Source: Chloroflexota bacterium (GTDB lineage: Bacteria; Chloroflexota; UBA11872; VXNJ01). Taken from it: DNA of 64,000 bases. A program made the position numbers and the translations under genes. The stretch spans positions 44,581 through 108,580 of the forward strand of contig VXNJ01000007.1 of assembly GCA_009840625.1 (NCBI GenBank). Reading direction: 5' to 3'. Every line of letters starts with the position of its first letter. Within the stretch, counting starts at the first letter, position 1. This document shows positions 1 through 9,210 of the stretch, in pieces. A model generated the notes under the pieces. That model had not been told where the DNA came from, did not search any database, and worked only from the letters and a program-made list of their open reading frames with translations.

Positions 1-1185
1 CTCGCCGACGAAACCGCTCATCGTTGGTAGGCCGAGCGAGGCGAGCGTGAAGAATCCGAGAACGACCGCGAACACCGGTATCCGCTCGGCAAGACCGCCG
101 AGGTCAGAGAAAAGCCTGGTGTGGGTGCGGTCGTAGACAACTCCGACGCAGAGGAACAGTGCGCCGGTGATCAGGCCGTGGGAGAACATCTGGATGATCG
201 CCCCGTCGAGCGCCTGCTGATTGCCGGAGAAAATCCCAAGGGTCACGAATCCCATGTGCGAAACGGACGAATAGGCGATTAGCTTCTTCACGTCCCTCTG
301 CGCCATCGCCACCAGCGCGCCGTAGATGATCGCGATCACCGAGAGAACGATCACCGCCGCCCGGAATTCGTCCACCGCCTGCGGCGAGAGTGGCAGTATC
401 AGACGCAGAAAGCCGTAGCCGCCCATCTTTAGCAATACCCCGGCCAGGATGACGCTGCCCCCGGTCGGGGCCTCGACGTGGGCGTCGGGGAGCCATGTGT
501 GGAACGGGAACATCGGAATCTTGATTGCGAATGCGGCGAAGAACGCCCCGAACACCCAGTACTGCAGCGACTGGGTCAAACCGATCTCGGGCAGCATCTG
601 GATGTCGAACGACCCCGCGTCCAGTCCGATGGCGATGATCGCCACCAGCATCAGGACCGAGCCGATGAAGGTGAATAGGAAGAACTTGACCGCCGCGTAG
701 ATCCGGCGCGGGCCGCCCCAGACACCGATGATCAGATACATCGGGATCAGGACAACTTCCCAGAAAACGTAGAAGAGGACCAGGTCGAGAGCGACGAAGA
801 CCCCGATCATGCCGGTCTCCAGCAGCAGCATCGCGGCCATGTACTCGCGCGTGCGGTCAGATATGGATAGCCAGGACGTGCCGATAACGATCGGGGTCAA
901 CAGACCGGTGAGCAGAACCATCAGGATCGAGATCCCGTCGACGCCAAGCTTGTACTGCAGGCCGAACTGCGGGATCCAGTCGCGCTGCTCGAGGTACTGG
1001 TAGCCGGCCACGTCGGAGTCGAAGCCGAAAACGACCGAGAGGACCGCACCGAGGGTTAATAGCGAGAAAAGCAGGGCGGTCGCGGTGGCGGCCTGGCGCG
1101 ACCGCATGAACCAGGTCGCGACCGCCCCGGCCAGCGGGAGCCAGACGCAGAGCGAGAGCAGCGGGGGAGCGGAGGTCTCAGGCAT
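1..1185 (-). CDS. nuoM: NADH-quinone oxidoreductase subunit M (partial, C-terminus outside window)
   Basis: The frame opens with ATG at 1185 and stays open to the left edge, giving the first 395 residues of an antiporter-like membrane subunit of complex I. Seen: repeated hydrophobic helices, the FYVFWEVVLIPMYLIIG segment with the conserved glutamate of the proton channel, HTWLPDAHVEAPT, KKLIAYSSVSHMGF, and at the edge LPTMSGFVGE, which is close to the family's LPGTSGFVGE. In the family this subunit moves protons in the membrane arm. It begins 9 bases after the nuoL stop, so it is the next gene of the nuo operon. The missing C-terminal part is due only to the window boundary. Confidence 0.97.
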   Translation of the reverse strand, partial: MPETSAPPLLSLCVWLPLAGAVATWFMRSRQAATATALLFSLLTLGAVLSVVFGFDSDVAGYQYLEQRDWIPQFGLQYKLGVDGISILMVLLTGLLTPIVIGTSWLSISDRTREYMAAMLLLETGMIGVFVALDLVLFYVFWEVVLIPMYLIIGVWGGPRRIYAAVKFFLFTFIGSVLMLVAIIAIGLDAGSFDIQMLPEIGLTQSLQYWVFGAFFAAFAIKIPMFPFHTWLPDAHVEAPTGGSVILAGVLLKMGGYGFLRLILPLSPQAVDEFRAAVIVLSVIAIIYGALVAMAQRDVKKLIAYSSVSHMGFVTLGIFSGNQQALDGAIIQMFSHGLITGALFLCVGVVYDRTHTRLFSDLGGLAERIPVFAVVLGFFTLASLGLPTMSGFVGE

Positions 1186-1194
1186 ATGCGGTGC

Positions 1195-3099
1195 TCACGC
1201 CAGCAATAGCGATCCGACGACCGCGGCGATGCCCAGCACGACCAGAAGTGTGTAGTTCTGGACCTGCCCTGTCTGCAGGCGCCGGGCGACCGCCGCGACC
1301 GCCCGCACCAGCCAGCCGATCAGATTGACGATCCCGTCGACCAGGCGCGCGTCCACTCCCCAGAGGAAGAAGGCGCTGGTCCGGGTCCCGCCGGTGATCA
1401 ATCCGTCGCCGATGTGGTCCATGTAGTACTTCTCGCCGGCCAGTTTGTAGAGGCCCGGCACCAGTTTCCGCAGAAGCCGGACCGAGACGATCCCGCGCGA
1501 GTAGGCGGCCCAGGCCAAAGCCACTCCCCCGAGCGCGACGGCGGTCGAGACGAGCGCCATGACCACGGTCAGCGTCTCGTCGCCGGTGAGCTTGTAGTGG
1601 ATCGAATGCAGGACATGGCCCAGGTAATCGTGGAAGATTCCATGCTCGGGCGGGATCCCGAGCACCACGCCGGCGACCACCGAGAGCGCGGCCAGGATCA
1701 CCAGCGGCGAGACCATCGCCCAGGGCGACTCGTGGGCGTGGTCATAAAGTTCCTGATCGCGCGGCGATCCGTGGAAGGTCATTACGATCATTCGGATCGT
1801 ATAGAAGGCGGTCAGCAGCGAAGTCACGAGCCCTGCCGCAAAGTAGATGAGAAAGCCCCAGTTGCCGTCGCTTGAAGCACCTGCGGCGTAGGTCGACGCG
1901 ATCAGTTCGTCCTTGCTCCAAAAACCCGCCAGCGGAAAAACCGCCGCCAGCGCGATCCCACCCAGTAGGAACGTGATGTATGTCCAGGGGAGTTTCTTGG
2001 CCAGTCCCCCATAGCGCCGCATGTCCTGCTCGTCATCCATGGCATGGATGACCGATCCGGAGCCGAGAAAAAGCAACGCCTTGAAGAACGCATGGGTGAC
2101 CAGGTGGAAGATCGCGGCGATGTATGCGCCGGCGCCGAGCCCCATGAACATGAGGCCAAGTTGAGAGACCGTTGAATATGCCAGGACCCGCTTGATATCC
2201 GTCTGGACGCAGCCGATCGTGGCCGCCAGCAGTGCCGTGAACGCCCCGAATCCCCCCACGACCAGCAGCGCGTCGCCGGAGGCTTCGAAGATCACCGAGT
2301 GGCGGGCGACCATGTAGACCCCGGCGGTGACCATCGTCGCGGCGTGGATCAAAGCCGAGACCGGGGTCGGGCCCTCCATCGCGTCCGGGAGCCAGACGTG
2401 CAGCGGGAACTGGGCCGATTTGCCCATCGCGCCCACGAACAACAGCAATGCGATCGCCAGCAGGACGCCGGTCGACGCCCGTTCGACCTGCTCGTGCACT
2501 GAGAGGTAGTCGAGCGTCCCGAACGTCCAGAACACCAGGAAAACTCCCGCGGCGAACCCGAAGTCGCCAATCCGGTTGGTCACGAACGCCTTTATCGCGG
2601 CGTCGTTGGCGCTGTTGCGCCGGTGCCAGAACCCGATCAGCAGGTACGAGCACACCCCGACCATCTCCCAGAAGACGAACAGCAGCAGGAAGTTGTCGGC
2701 CATGACCAGCAGGATCATCGAGAAGACGAACAACGGCAGCCAGACGAAGAAGCGCGCCTGGGAGGGATCGTGGGCCATGTAGGCGGTGGAGTAGACGTGG
2801 ACCAGGAACGAGACTCCGGTCACGACTAGTAGCATCACCACCGCCAGTTCGTCGAGCAGGAACCCGATGCTGATCGTCAGGTCGCCGGACGCGACCCAGC
2901 GGTAGAGCTCCTGCTGGCGATCGGCCGATCCCTCGGCCGGCAAATCGAACCAGAGCAATGCCGAGGCGATGAAAGCCCCGCCGATCGCCAGCGAGGCGAT
3001 CACCCCGGCGATGCGGCCCAGGTAGCGCGGTCCGAACAATCCATTGAATAGGAACGCGGCCAGCGGCAGCGCCGGGATAGCCCAGGAGTATTCGGCCAT
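1195..3099 (-). CDS. nuoL: NADH-quinone oxidoreductase subunit L
   Basis: The 634-residue protein matches the usual size of NuoL, the distal antiporter-like subunit of complex I with the long lateral helix. Seen: many transmembrane segments, the FVFWEMVGVCSYLLIGFW helix with its conserved Glu, HVWLPDAMEGPTPVSALIHAATMVTAGVY, and the DIKRVLAYSTVSQLG lysine-containing segment. The C-terminal part (about residues 480-634) has the extra helices typical of NuoL compared with NuoM and NuoN. ATG start at 3099, 16 bases after the nuoK stop. It sits in the co-directional nuo run and is probably co-transcribed with it. Confidence 0.97.
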   Translation of the reverse strand: MAEYSWAIPALPLAAFLFNGLFGPRYLGRIAGVIASLAIGGAFIASALLWFDLPAEGSADRQQELYRWVASGDLTISIGFLLDELAVVMLLVVTGVSFLVHVYSTAYMAHDPSQARFFVWLPLFVFSMILLVMADNFLLLFVFWEMVGVCSYLLIGFWHRRNSANDAAIKAFVTNRIGDFGFAAGVFLVFWTFGTLDYLSVHEQVERASTGVLLAIALLLFVGAMGKSAQFPLHVWLPDAMEGPTPVSALIHAATMVTAGVYMVARHSVIFEASGDALLVVGGFGAFTALLAATIGCVQTDIKRVLAYSTVSQLGLMFMGLGAGAYIAAIFHLVTHAFFKALLFLGSGSVIHAMDDEQDMRRYGGLAKKLPWTYITFLLGGIALAAVFPLAGFWSKDELIASTYAAGASSDGNWGFLIYFAAGLVTSLLTAFYTIRMIVMTFHGSPRDQELYDHAHESPWAMVSPLVILAALSVVAGVVLGIPPEHGIFHDYLGHVLHSIHYKLTGDETLTVVMALVSTAVALGGVALAWAAYSRGIVSVRLLRKLVPGLYKLAGEKYYMDHIGDGLITGGTRTSAFFLWGVDARLVDGIVNLIGWLVRAVAAVARRLQTGQVQNYTLLVVLGIAAVVGSLLLA

Positions 3100-3115
3100 C
3101 AGCTTGCCCTGCTAC

Positions 3116-3421
3116 CTAGCCGCGCAGCGACTGGAGGCGGTCGACGAAGAACCCGGAGATCTGGCGCGATAGGGCAACCAGGATCGCAAGGCCCACGACC
3201 GCTTCGGCGGCCGCGATGGTGAGCGTCAAGAGCACCAGCATGTAGCCGGCCAGGTCGTAGTTGTAGACCGCGAAAGCGCCCAGGTTCAGGATCGCGCCCT
3301 GGAGCATCAACTCGACCGAGAGGAAGACAACGATAATGTTGCGGCGGATCAACACCCCGACCGCGCCGAGCGAGAAGAGGATCGCGCCGACTATGAGGAA
3401 GGCCGAAAGCGGCAGGGTCAA
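3116..3421 (-). CDS. nuoK: NADH-quinone oxidoreductase subunit K
   Basis: A 101-residue protein with three transmembrane segments, the standard size of NuoK (MnhC-like). The two functionally important membrane glutamates of the family are present, in SVELMLQGAILNL and in AAEAVVGLAILV. The start is a TTG at 3421 whose second and third bases form the beginning of the TGA stop of nuoJ (3418-3420), so the two genes overlap and are probably translationally coupled. It works in the membrane arm of complex I next to NuoJ, NuoA and NuoN. Confidence 0.96.
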   Translation of the reverse strand: MTLPLSAFLIVGAILFSLGAVGVLIRRNIIVVFLSVELMLQGAILNLGAFAVYNYDLAGYMLVLLTLTIAAAEAVVGLAILVALSRQISGFFVDRLQSLRG

Positions 3422-4035
3422 TGCGCGCCCCCGTGCGAATCGCCCTCGAGCGCGGCGACGTATTCGGCGCCGGCGGCGTCGGTGACCGGGTCGACATCCT
3501 CTTCGATCTCTTCCTCGTCGGACGCCCGCCGCGCCAGGACGAGTCCGGCAATCGAGGCCGCCATCAGCAGGACCCCGGCCACCTCGAACGGCAGCGCATA
3601 TTGGGAAAAGATCACGTCGGCGGCGGCGATCGCGGATCCGCCGGCGGCGTCGATGGCCTCGGGCGAATAGCGCCCCAACTGCTCCCTGCTCGGGTTGGGC
3701 TGGGCGGCCGCCACCCAGACGGCCTCGATCAGCAGCAGCGCCCCGAGGGGAATACCGAGCCAGGTCTGGTAGCGGTGCAGGTATCGGGTCTCTTCGTGCT
3801 GGTGGAGGTTGAGCAGCATCATCGTGAAAAGGAAGAGGACGATGATCGCGCCGGCGTACACCAGGACATTAAGAACCGCCAGGAACCCGGAACCCAGGAT
3901 CACCAGCATCCCGGTGACGTGAAAAACCGTCAGGACCAATGCCAGCGCGCAGTGAATCGGGCTTCGCAGGAGCACCACGGCCAAACCGCTGACGACGGCG
4001 ACAACCGACAGGTAGACGAAAGCGGCTTCGGTCAC
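3418..4035 (-). CDS. nuoJ: NADH-quinone oxidoreductase subunit J
   Basis: A 205-residue membrane protein with five predicted helices, including the VLVYAGAIIVLFLFTMMLLN segment typical of NuoJ (ND6 homologue). The helix containing YAGAI is the one that rearranges during coupling in complex I. A charged, acidic C-terminal tail (residues about 170-205, rich in E and D) follows the last helix and is longer than in many homologues. GTG start at 4035, four bases after the nuoI stop; its own stop overlaps the nuoK start. Confidence 0.95.
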   Translation of the reverse strand: MTEAAFVYLSVVAVVSGLAVVLLRSPIHCALALVLTVFHVTGMLVILGSGFLAVLNVLVYAGAIIVLFLFTMMLLNLHQHEETRYLHRYQTWLGIPLGALLLIEAVWVAAAQPNPSREQLGRYSPEAIDAAGGSAIAAADVIFSQYALPFEVAGVLLMAASIAGLVLARRASDEEEIEEDVDPVTDAAGAEYVAALEGDSHGGAH

Positions 4036-4039
4036 CTGG

Positions 4040-4489
4040 TTACTTGTTCCAGTGGTGCTTGAAGAGCTGCTGGTCGGAGTCTTCCCACATCTGCATCATC
4101 GTGTCGGCGTCGATCACCAACTCGGAGCGGTCCGGGGTGACGGTGTGATAGGCGGGAGTGACCTGCAGGGCGTCGACCGGGCAGGCCTCGATGCACAGAT
4201 AGCAATAGATGCAGCGGCCCAGGTCGAATTCGTAGCGCTCGACCCAGCGCGTCCCGTCTTCGGCCTCGGACGTATCGATCCGGATAACGTCGTTGGGGCA
4301 GGCGGTCTCGCAGAGTCCGCAGCCTACGCACGAGAGCAGACCGGTCACCTCGTCGCGCCGCATCCCGACCATGCCGCGGAAGCGCTCGGCCACCGGGCGC
4401 GGCTCTTCCGGATAAAGGTAGGTGATGGGTTTTCGGAACCCGATCGAGAAGACCTTGGCCAGGCCGGTGAGTAGTCCCTTGCCGAACAT
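4040..4489 (-). CDS. nuoI: NADH-quinone oxidoreductase subunit I, 2x[4Fe-4S] ferredoxin subunit
   Basis: The 149-residue protein carries two classic [4Fe-4S] motifs: C54-x2-C57-x2-C60-x3-C64-P and C93-x2-C96-x2-C99-x3-C103-P. These bind clusters N6a and N6b in NuoI, which pass electrons towards N2 in NuoB. The N-terminal amphipathic stretch (GKGLLTGLAKVFSIGF) matches the helix that docks the subunit on the membrane arm. ATG at 4489 lies 9 bases after the nuoH stop. The presence of NuoI makes the absence of nuoB from the same cluster notable, because NuoB holds the next cluster in the chain. Confidence 0.97.
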   Translation of the reverse strand: MFGKGLLTGLAKVFSIGFRKPITYLYPEEPRPVAERFRGMVGMRRDEVTGLLSCVGCGLCETACPNDVIRIDTSEAEDGTRWVERYEFDLGRCIYCYLCIEACPVDALQVTPAYHTVTPDRSELVIDADTMMQMWEDSDQQLFKHHWNK

Positions 4490-4498
4490 TTGCCCTCT

Positions 4499-5500
4499 CT
4501 AGCTCCAGAAAATCCGCATGACCGTGGCCAGCGCCAGGTTCACGACTCCGGCCGGCAGCAGTATCTTCCAGCAGAACCCCATCAGCTGGTCGTAGCGCAG
4601 CCGCGGCAGGGTCCCGCGCAGGAGTATGTAAAGGAACATCACAACTAGCGCCTTGCCGACTATCCAGAGGATCCCGGACAGGCCCTCGGCGCCGGGAATC
4701 GTCCAACCGTTCCAGCCGCCCAAAAAGAGGATTGCGACCAGGAACGAAGACAGCAGCATGTTGGCGTACTCGGCCATGAAGAAGAAGGCCCAGCGCATGC
4801 CCGAATACTCGACGTGGTAGCCGGCCACGATCTCGGTCTCGGCTTCCGGCAGGTCGAAGGGTACCCGGTTGGTCTCGGCCACGACCGAGATCAGGAAGAT
4901 GAGGAACCCGAGCAGCTGCGGGACGATGTGCCACATGTGCTTCTGGGACTCGACGATGTCGATCAGCGAGAACGAGCCCGCGTACATCAGGACGCCCAGG
5001 ATCGCCAAGCCGAGCGAGATCTCGTAGGAGATCACCTGGGCCGAGGAGCGCAGCGATCCGAAGTGCGCGTACTTCGAATTCGACGACCAGCCCGACATCA
5101 CCGGACCGTAGGCGTTGAGCGAACCCAGCGCCAGCACGAACAGCAGGGCGACGTTCAGGTCCACGATCCATAGTTCGATCTCGCGGCCCAGCTCGATTCG
5201 CGGGCCCAGCGGGATGACCGCCCAGGCGGTGGCGGCCGGCACCACCATGAACAGCGGCGCCAGCCAGAAGACGACCTTGTCGCCCCAAGGCGGGATTATG
5301 TCTTCCTTTACTCCCAGCTTCAATCCATCGACGAGCGTCTGCAGCACTCCCCAGGGACCGACCCGGTTGGGGCCGTAGCGGGCCTGGACGCGGCCCAGGT
5401 ACTTGCGTTCGGCCAGGACCCAGATCATCGGCGAGGTGAAGAACACCACGAAGAAGACCAGGATCTTGACCGCGAGGATGACCACATCCCAGCCGTCCAT
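4499..5500 (-). CDS. nuoH: NADH-quinone oxidoreductase subunit H
   Basis: The 333-residue, mostly helical membrane protein carries both hallmarks of NuoH (ND1): VLAERKYLGRVQARYGPNRVGPWG near residues 28-50, and NRVPFDLPEAETEIVAGYHVEYSG near residues 210-235, whose acidic residues line the quinone chamber. NuoH joins the membrane and peripheral arms and forms the quinone-entry channel with NuoB and NuoD. ATG at 5500 directly follows the TAG of nuoG (5501-5503), so translation is probably coupled. Confidence 0.97.
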   Translation of the reverse strand: MDGWDVVILAVKILVFFVVFFTSPMIWVLAERKYLGRVQARYGPNRVGPWGVLQTLVDGLKLGVKEDIIPPWGDKVVFWLAPLFMVVPAATAWAVIPLGPRIELGREIELWIVDLNVALLFVLALGSLNAYGPVMSGWSSNSKYAHFGSLRSSAQVISYEISLGLAILGVLMYAGSFSLIDIVESQKHMWHIVPQLLGFLIFLISVVAETNRVPFDLPEAETEIVAGYHVEYSGMRWAFFFMAEYANMLLSSFLVAILFLGGWNGWTIPGAEGLSGILWIVGKALVVMFLYILLRGTLPRLRYDQLMGFCWKILLPAGVVNLALATVMRIFWS

Positions 5501-7948
5501 CTAGGCAGGACCAGCCTTCCGCAGCGAGACCGGCCGCCCGTCCGCTCCGCCCGGGTAGAGCTGCTCGCCGGCCGCGCCAGTCAGGCCGTCGGCCAGGTAA
5601 ACGACCCCGGCCGGAACCCGATCGTCGATCAGGACTTCGACGTCTACCGAACCGAACGCCGAGCGCAGGACGGCCCGCTCTCCACCCGCGAGCCCGAGCC
5701 AGTCGGCGTCCGAGGATCCGATCTCGACGCACTCGGAGTAGATCCCCGATAAGACCTCGCCGCGGCGCAGGTTGCGGCTTCCGGAGAACAGGTTGGTCTC
5801 ATTGGCCAGCACCAGCGGAAGGTCGGCGGTGGGCTGACGGACCTGCCCGTTTTCCTTTGCCACGGGCGGATCGCCCGGTTGGCGCTGGGCGATGCCAAAC
5901 GAACCGAGCTCCTGCCAGAGTCCGGAGCTCGAGCGGTGCCCGAATCCGAACCCGACGTAGTCGGCCAGGCGGGCTGCGATTTCCCAGTCGGCGCGCGCAT
6001 GACCGGGTGGCGGGACCGAGACCTCGAGATGGTTGGCGCGGCCCTCGAACGAAATCAGGTGCCCGTCCTTTTCGGCCGAAGCGGCTCCGGGCAGGACCAC
6101 GTCGGCGACCTCGGTCAACGGTCCGGCGTGGGTCGCCTGGACTATGAGCAGGCGGACATCGTCCAACACCGCGGCGTTCACCGATCCGCCAGGCAGCTGA
6201 GCGGGGTCCTCGATTCCGGCCAGGTACAGCGCGGCAAGTTCGCCTGAAGAGGCAAGATCGGCGAAATCGCGGCCCCGACCGGTCGGCGGACTGCTCCATG
6301 CCGTGCTAAGCGCGGACTGGGATTCGGCATCATCGGCCGGGATCCGACCCGGCAGAAGGTCCGGCCCGATTCCGGCCCGCCAGATTCCGGCCGCGTTCGC
6401 CGTCTCCGGCAGCGGGCAGAGAGTTGCTCCGGTCGCTCCGGCCAGGCGGCTGGCAGCGGCGGCGATCTCGGCTCCGCGCCCCCGCGTCCAGGCGCCGGTG
6501 TCCCAAATAAGGAACGCCCGCTGGGCGTCGGCGAGTTTTCGGGCTAGGCCGGAAAGCTGTTCGGAGTCGATTCCCAAGGCGGCGGCCGATTCTGTAGACG
6601 GCTCGGCAAGAGCTTCAAGGAATGAGATCTCGTCACCGGGCTTGATGCGCAGTGACGAATCTGCGAAAACGTCCAGTCCGGAGCCGACCCGCGTCGCGGT
6701 CGCGTAAGCCATCTGCCCCTTGCGCGCGGCCGCTTTCATGTGCGCCGCGAGGACGTTGTGGGTCCCGTTAACATCCGCTCCGAACACGAGCGCGAAGTCC
6801 GAATTGAGCACCGCGTCCTGGTCAGGGAAAAGGGCCGCGCTGCCGAGTTGCGCCTCGATCGCATCGGCGGCCCTGACGAACCCGGATTCGGCCTGGTAAA
6901 CGTTTGCCGTCCCCAGCGCCCCGCGCGCCAGTCGCGCGAACGCGTAGCCGTCCTCGACCGAGAGTTCGTTCCCGGCCACAACGGCTATCGATTCAGGGCC
7001 TTCGCGTCGGGCGATCTCGAGCAGCGAGTCACCGACGTGCTCGATCGCCTCCGGCCAGCCCACCTCGACTAGCTCCCCGCCACGGCGGATCATCGGCGCG
7101 GTGACCCGCGAGGGGTCGTTGACGTGTTCCCAGCCGAAGAAGCCCTTGCCGCAAAGGATCCCGCGGTTGGGTTCGGCGACCGGCCGGGCCCTGGCGCGCA
7201 GGACCGTGCCCTTGCGCGATTCGAGCTGCAGCTGGCAACCGACCGAGCAGTGCGGGCAGGTCGTCTGCGTCTGGACCGTCTGCCAGGCCCTTGCCTGGTG
7301 CTTGAACGGCCGGCTCAGGACCGCGCCAACCGGGCAGACCTCGACGCACATGCCGCAGCGTTCGCAGTCCATGAACTTGTGCTGGGCGGTGACGATGAAG
7401 GATTTGGACCCCCGGTCGGATACGTCCAGGGCGTGCACGCCCATCTGCTCGTCGCAGACCCGCACGCACCGGTAGCAGAGGATGCACCGGTTGTGATTGA
7501 TCATGATCACTTCGTTGAGGTGTTCCTCTGGGAACGCCTTGGAGACGGTCTCGAAGGGGCTGCTCCAGATGTTCAGGCCGAACGTTTCGTCCTGGAGCTC
7601 GCAGGTTCCGGACTGGTCGCAGTAGGGGCAGTCGAGCGGATGGTGCTGGAGCAGCAGTTCGATCGTCTGACGCCGGATCTGCTGCATCTCGTCGGTGTCG
7701 GTCTTGACCGTCATGCCGTCGGCGGCGGGCGTGGTGCAGGAGGCCATCGGCCGTGGCGGCCCGGGCGAGATCTCGACCACGCACATGCGGCAGGCCCCGA
7801 CCGGTTCGAGGATTTCGTGGTTACACAGCGTGGGGACGTCGATCCCGACCGATTCGGCGGCCTGGAGTACAGTCAAGCCCTTGGGAACGGTGACTTCCCG
7901 GCCGTCGATAGTCAGGGTGACGGTGTCGGCGGGCGCGTTTACGGCCAT
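5501..7948 (-). CDS. nuoG: NADH-quinone oxidoreductase subunit G
   Basis: An 815-residue iron-sulfur protein. Visible ligand sets are C42/C53/C56/C71 ([2Fe-2S], N1b), H103/C107/C110/C116 (N5), C155/C158/C161/C165 and C195/C198/C201/C205 ([4Fe-4S] pairs), and C231/C234/C238/C266, which fits the off-path N7 cluster. A molybdopterin-oxidoreductase-like region without obvious cofactor-specific residues fills the rest. In the family it passes electrons from the NuoEF flavin module to NuoI. No nuoE or nuoF lies beside it, so the electron-input module is either encoded elsewhere or different. ATG at 7948 lies two bases after the nuoD stop codon. Confidence 0.95.
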   Translation of the reverse strand: MAVNAPADTVTLTIDGREVTVPKGLTVLQAAESVGIDVPTLCNHEILEPVGACRMCVVEISPGPPRPMASCTTPAADGMTVKTDTDEMQQIRRQTIELLLQHHPLDCPYCDQSGTCELQDETFGLNIWSSPFETVSKAFPEEHLNEVIMINHNRCILCYRCVRVCDEQMGVHALDVSDRGSKSFIVTAQHKFMDCERCGMCVEVCPVGAVLSRPFKHQARAWQTVQTQTTCPHCSVGCQLQLESRKGTVLRARARPVAEPNRGILCGKGFFGWEHVNDPSRVTAPMIRRGGELVEVGWPEAIEHVGDSLLEIARREGPESIAVVAGNELSVEDGYAFARLARGALGTANVYQAESGFVRAADAIEAQLGSAALFPDQDAVLNSDFALVFGADVNGTHNVLAAHMKAAARKGQMAYATATRVGSGLDVFADSSLRIKPGDEISFLEALAEPSTESAAALGIDSEQLSGLARKLADAQRAFLIWDTGAWTRGRGAEIAAAASRLAGATGATLCPLPETANAAGIWRAGIGPDLLPGRIPADDAESQSALSTAWSSPPTGRGRDFADLASSGELAALYLAGIEDPAQLPGGSVNAAVLDDVRLLIVQATHAGPLTEVADVVLPGAASAEKDGHLISFEGRANHLEVSVPPPGHARADWEIAARLADYVGFGFGHRSSSGLWQELGSFGIAQRQPGDPPVAKENGQVRQPTADLPLVLANETNLFSGSRNLRRGEVLSGIYSECVEIGSSDADWLGLAGGERAVLRSAFGSVDVEVLIDDRVPAGVVYLADGLTGAAGEQLYPGGADGRPVSLRKAGPA

Positions 7949-7950
7949 GT

Positions 7951-9210
7951 TCAGCGGTCCACTTCGCCGAGAACGATATCGATGCTGCCGATGCAGGCGA
8001 CCAGGTCGGCTATGAGCTCGCCTTCGACCATTTCCGAGAGCGAGGAGAGATTCACGAACGACGGCGAACGGATGTGGCAGCGGTAGGGGACGCCCGATCC
8101 GTCGGAGACGAAGTAGAAGCCAAGTTCCCCTTTCGGCGACTCGACCCCGAAATAGGTGTCGCCCGGCGGCGGTGAATACCCCTCGATCACCAGCTTGAAG
8201 TGGTTGATCATCGCCTCCATGTCGCCGCGCATCCCGGCCGGTTCCCAGCCCGAAACGCGTTCGATCTCCGGCCAGACGACGTTGGCGTTGTTGGCGTTCA
8301 CCGGCTCGCCGGCAAGTTCGCGGGCGCGTTCGACGGACTGGAGGATGATGGCCCGCGACTGGAAGAGTTCGTTGAGCCGCACCAAGTAGCGCGACCAGAC
8401 GTCGCAGCCGTTAAACACCGGCACCTCGAAGTCGATCTGGTCGTAGCGGGCGTACGGCTGATTGCGGCGCAGGTCCCAGTCGACGCCCGACCCGCGCAAT
8501 GAGGGTCCGGTCACGCCGTAGCTGATCGCTTTTTCCGGCTCGATGATCCCGACACCCTGCGTGCGCATCTGGTAGATCTCGTTGCCGGTCAGGATCGTGT
8601 CGAATTCCTCGACCGTGAACCCGTTGGCAAATTCCTCGACGTGATCGAGCCAGCCGGGCGGGTCGTCGTGTCTCCCAACGCCGCCGGCCCGCATGTAATT
8701 CGTGGTTAGGCGGGCGCCGCAACCCTCCTCGAAGAGCCCCGAGATCTTCTCGCGTTCGCGGAAAGCGTAGAGAAACATCGACATCGCGCCCATGTCCAGG
8801 CTGTGCGTGCCGATCCAGATCATGTGACCGTAGATCCGGGCAAGTTCCATCACGATCATGCGCAGGTAGTGGGCGCGCTCGGGGACTTGGTCCTCGATGC
8901 CGAGTAGTTTTTCGACCGCCATCAAGTAGCCAAGGTTGTTGGCCGGGGCGGCGGTGTAGTCGGTGCGGTCGGTATAGACCATGCCCTGGTAGTAGAGGCG
9001 CGACTCGATCAGTTTTTCGACGCCGCGGTGCAGGTAGCCGATGTCGCAGTCGGCCTTCTCGATCGTTTCGCCGGCGATCTGGGCTGCGACTCGCAGGACC
9101 CCGTGGGTGGAAGGGTGCTGGGGTCCGATGTTGATCATCATCCGGTCCGGCGGCGGGTCGGCCATTCGCGCCGGCAGCGGCTGGTGGGTGCCCCTCATTT
9201 GCATGCTCAT
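7951..9210 (-). CDS. nuoD: NADH-quinone oxidoreductase subunit D (49 kDa subunit)
   Basis: A 419-residue quinone-site subunit. I chose ATG 9210 because it overlaps the nuoC stop as ATGA; the frame is open further upstream, but that stretch lies inside nuoC. Seen: INIGPQHPSTHG (His32 and His36 region, quinone headgroup site), DIGYLHRGVEKLIE (Arg62), the NLGYLMAVEKLLG helix, and the C-terminal GEVDR. With NuoB it forms the quinone-reducing site. The Arg62 region corresponds to the place where mammalian NDUFS2 is dimethylated by NDUFAF7; a homologue of that methyltransferase is encoded at 12342-13427. Confidence 0.97.
   Translation of the reverse strand: MSMQMRGTHQPLPARMADPPPDRMMINIGPQHPSTHGVLRVAAQIAGETIEKADCDIGYLHRGVEKLIESRLYYQGMVYTDRTDYTAAPANNLGYLMAVEKLLGIEDQVPERAHYLRMIVMELARIYGHMIWIGTHSLDMGAMSMFLYAFREREKISGLFEEGCGARLTTNYMRAGGVGRHDDPPGWLDHVEEFANGFTVEEFDTILTGNEIYQMRTQGVGIIEPEKAISYGVTGPSLRGSGVDWDLRRNQPYARYDQIDFEVPVFNGCDVWSRYLVRLNELFQSRAIILQSVERARELAGEPVNANNANVVWPEIERVSGWEPAGMRGDMEAMINHFKLVIEGYSPPPGDTYFGVESPKGELGFYFVSDGSGVPYRCHIRSPSFVNLSSLSEMVEGELIADLVACIGSIDIVLGEVDR

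Noticed and set aside
4032..5732. 566-codon open frame overlapping nuoH and nuoI in another frame
   Set aside because: Arg/Pro/Gly-rich shadow of strongly conserved complex I genes.
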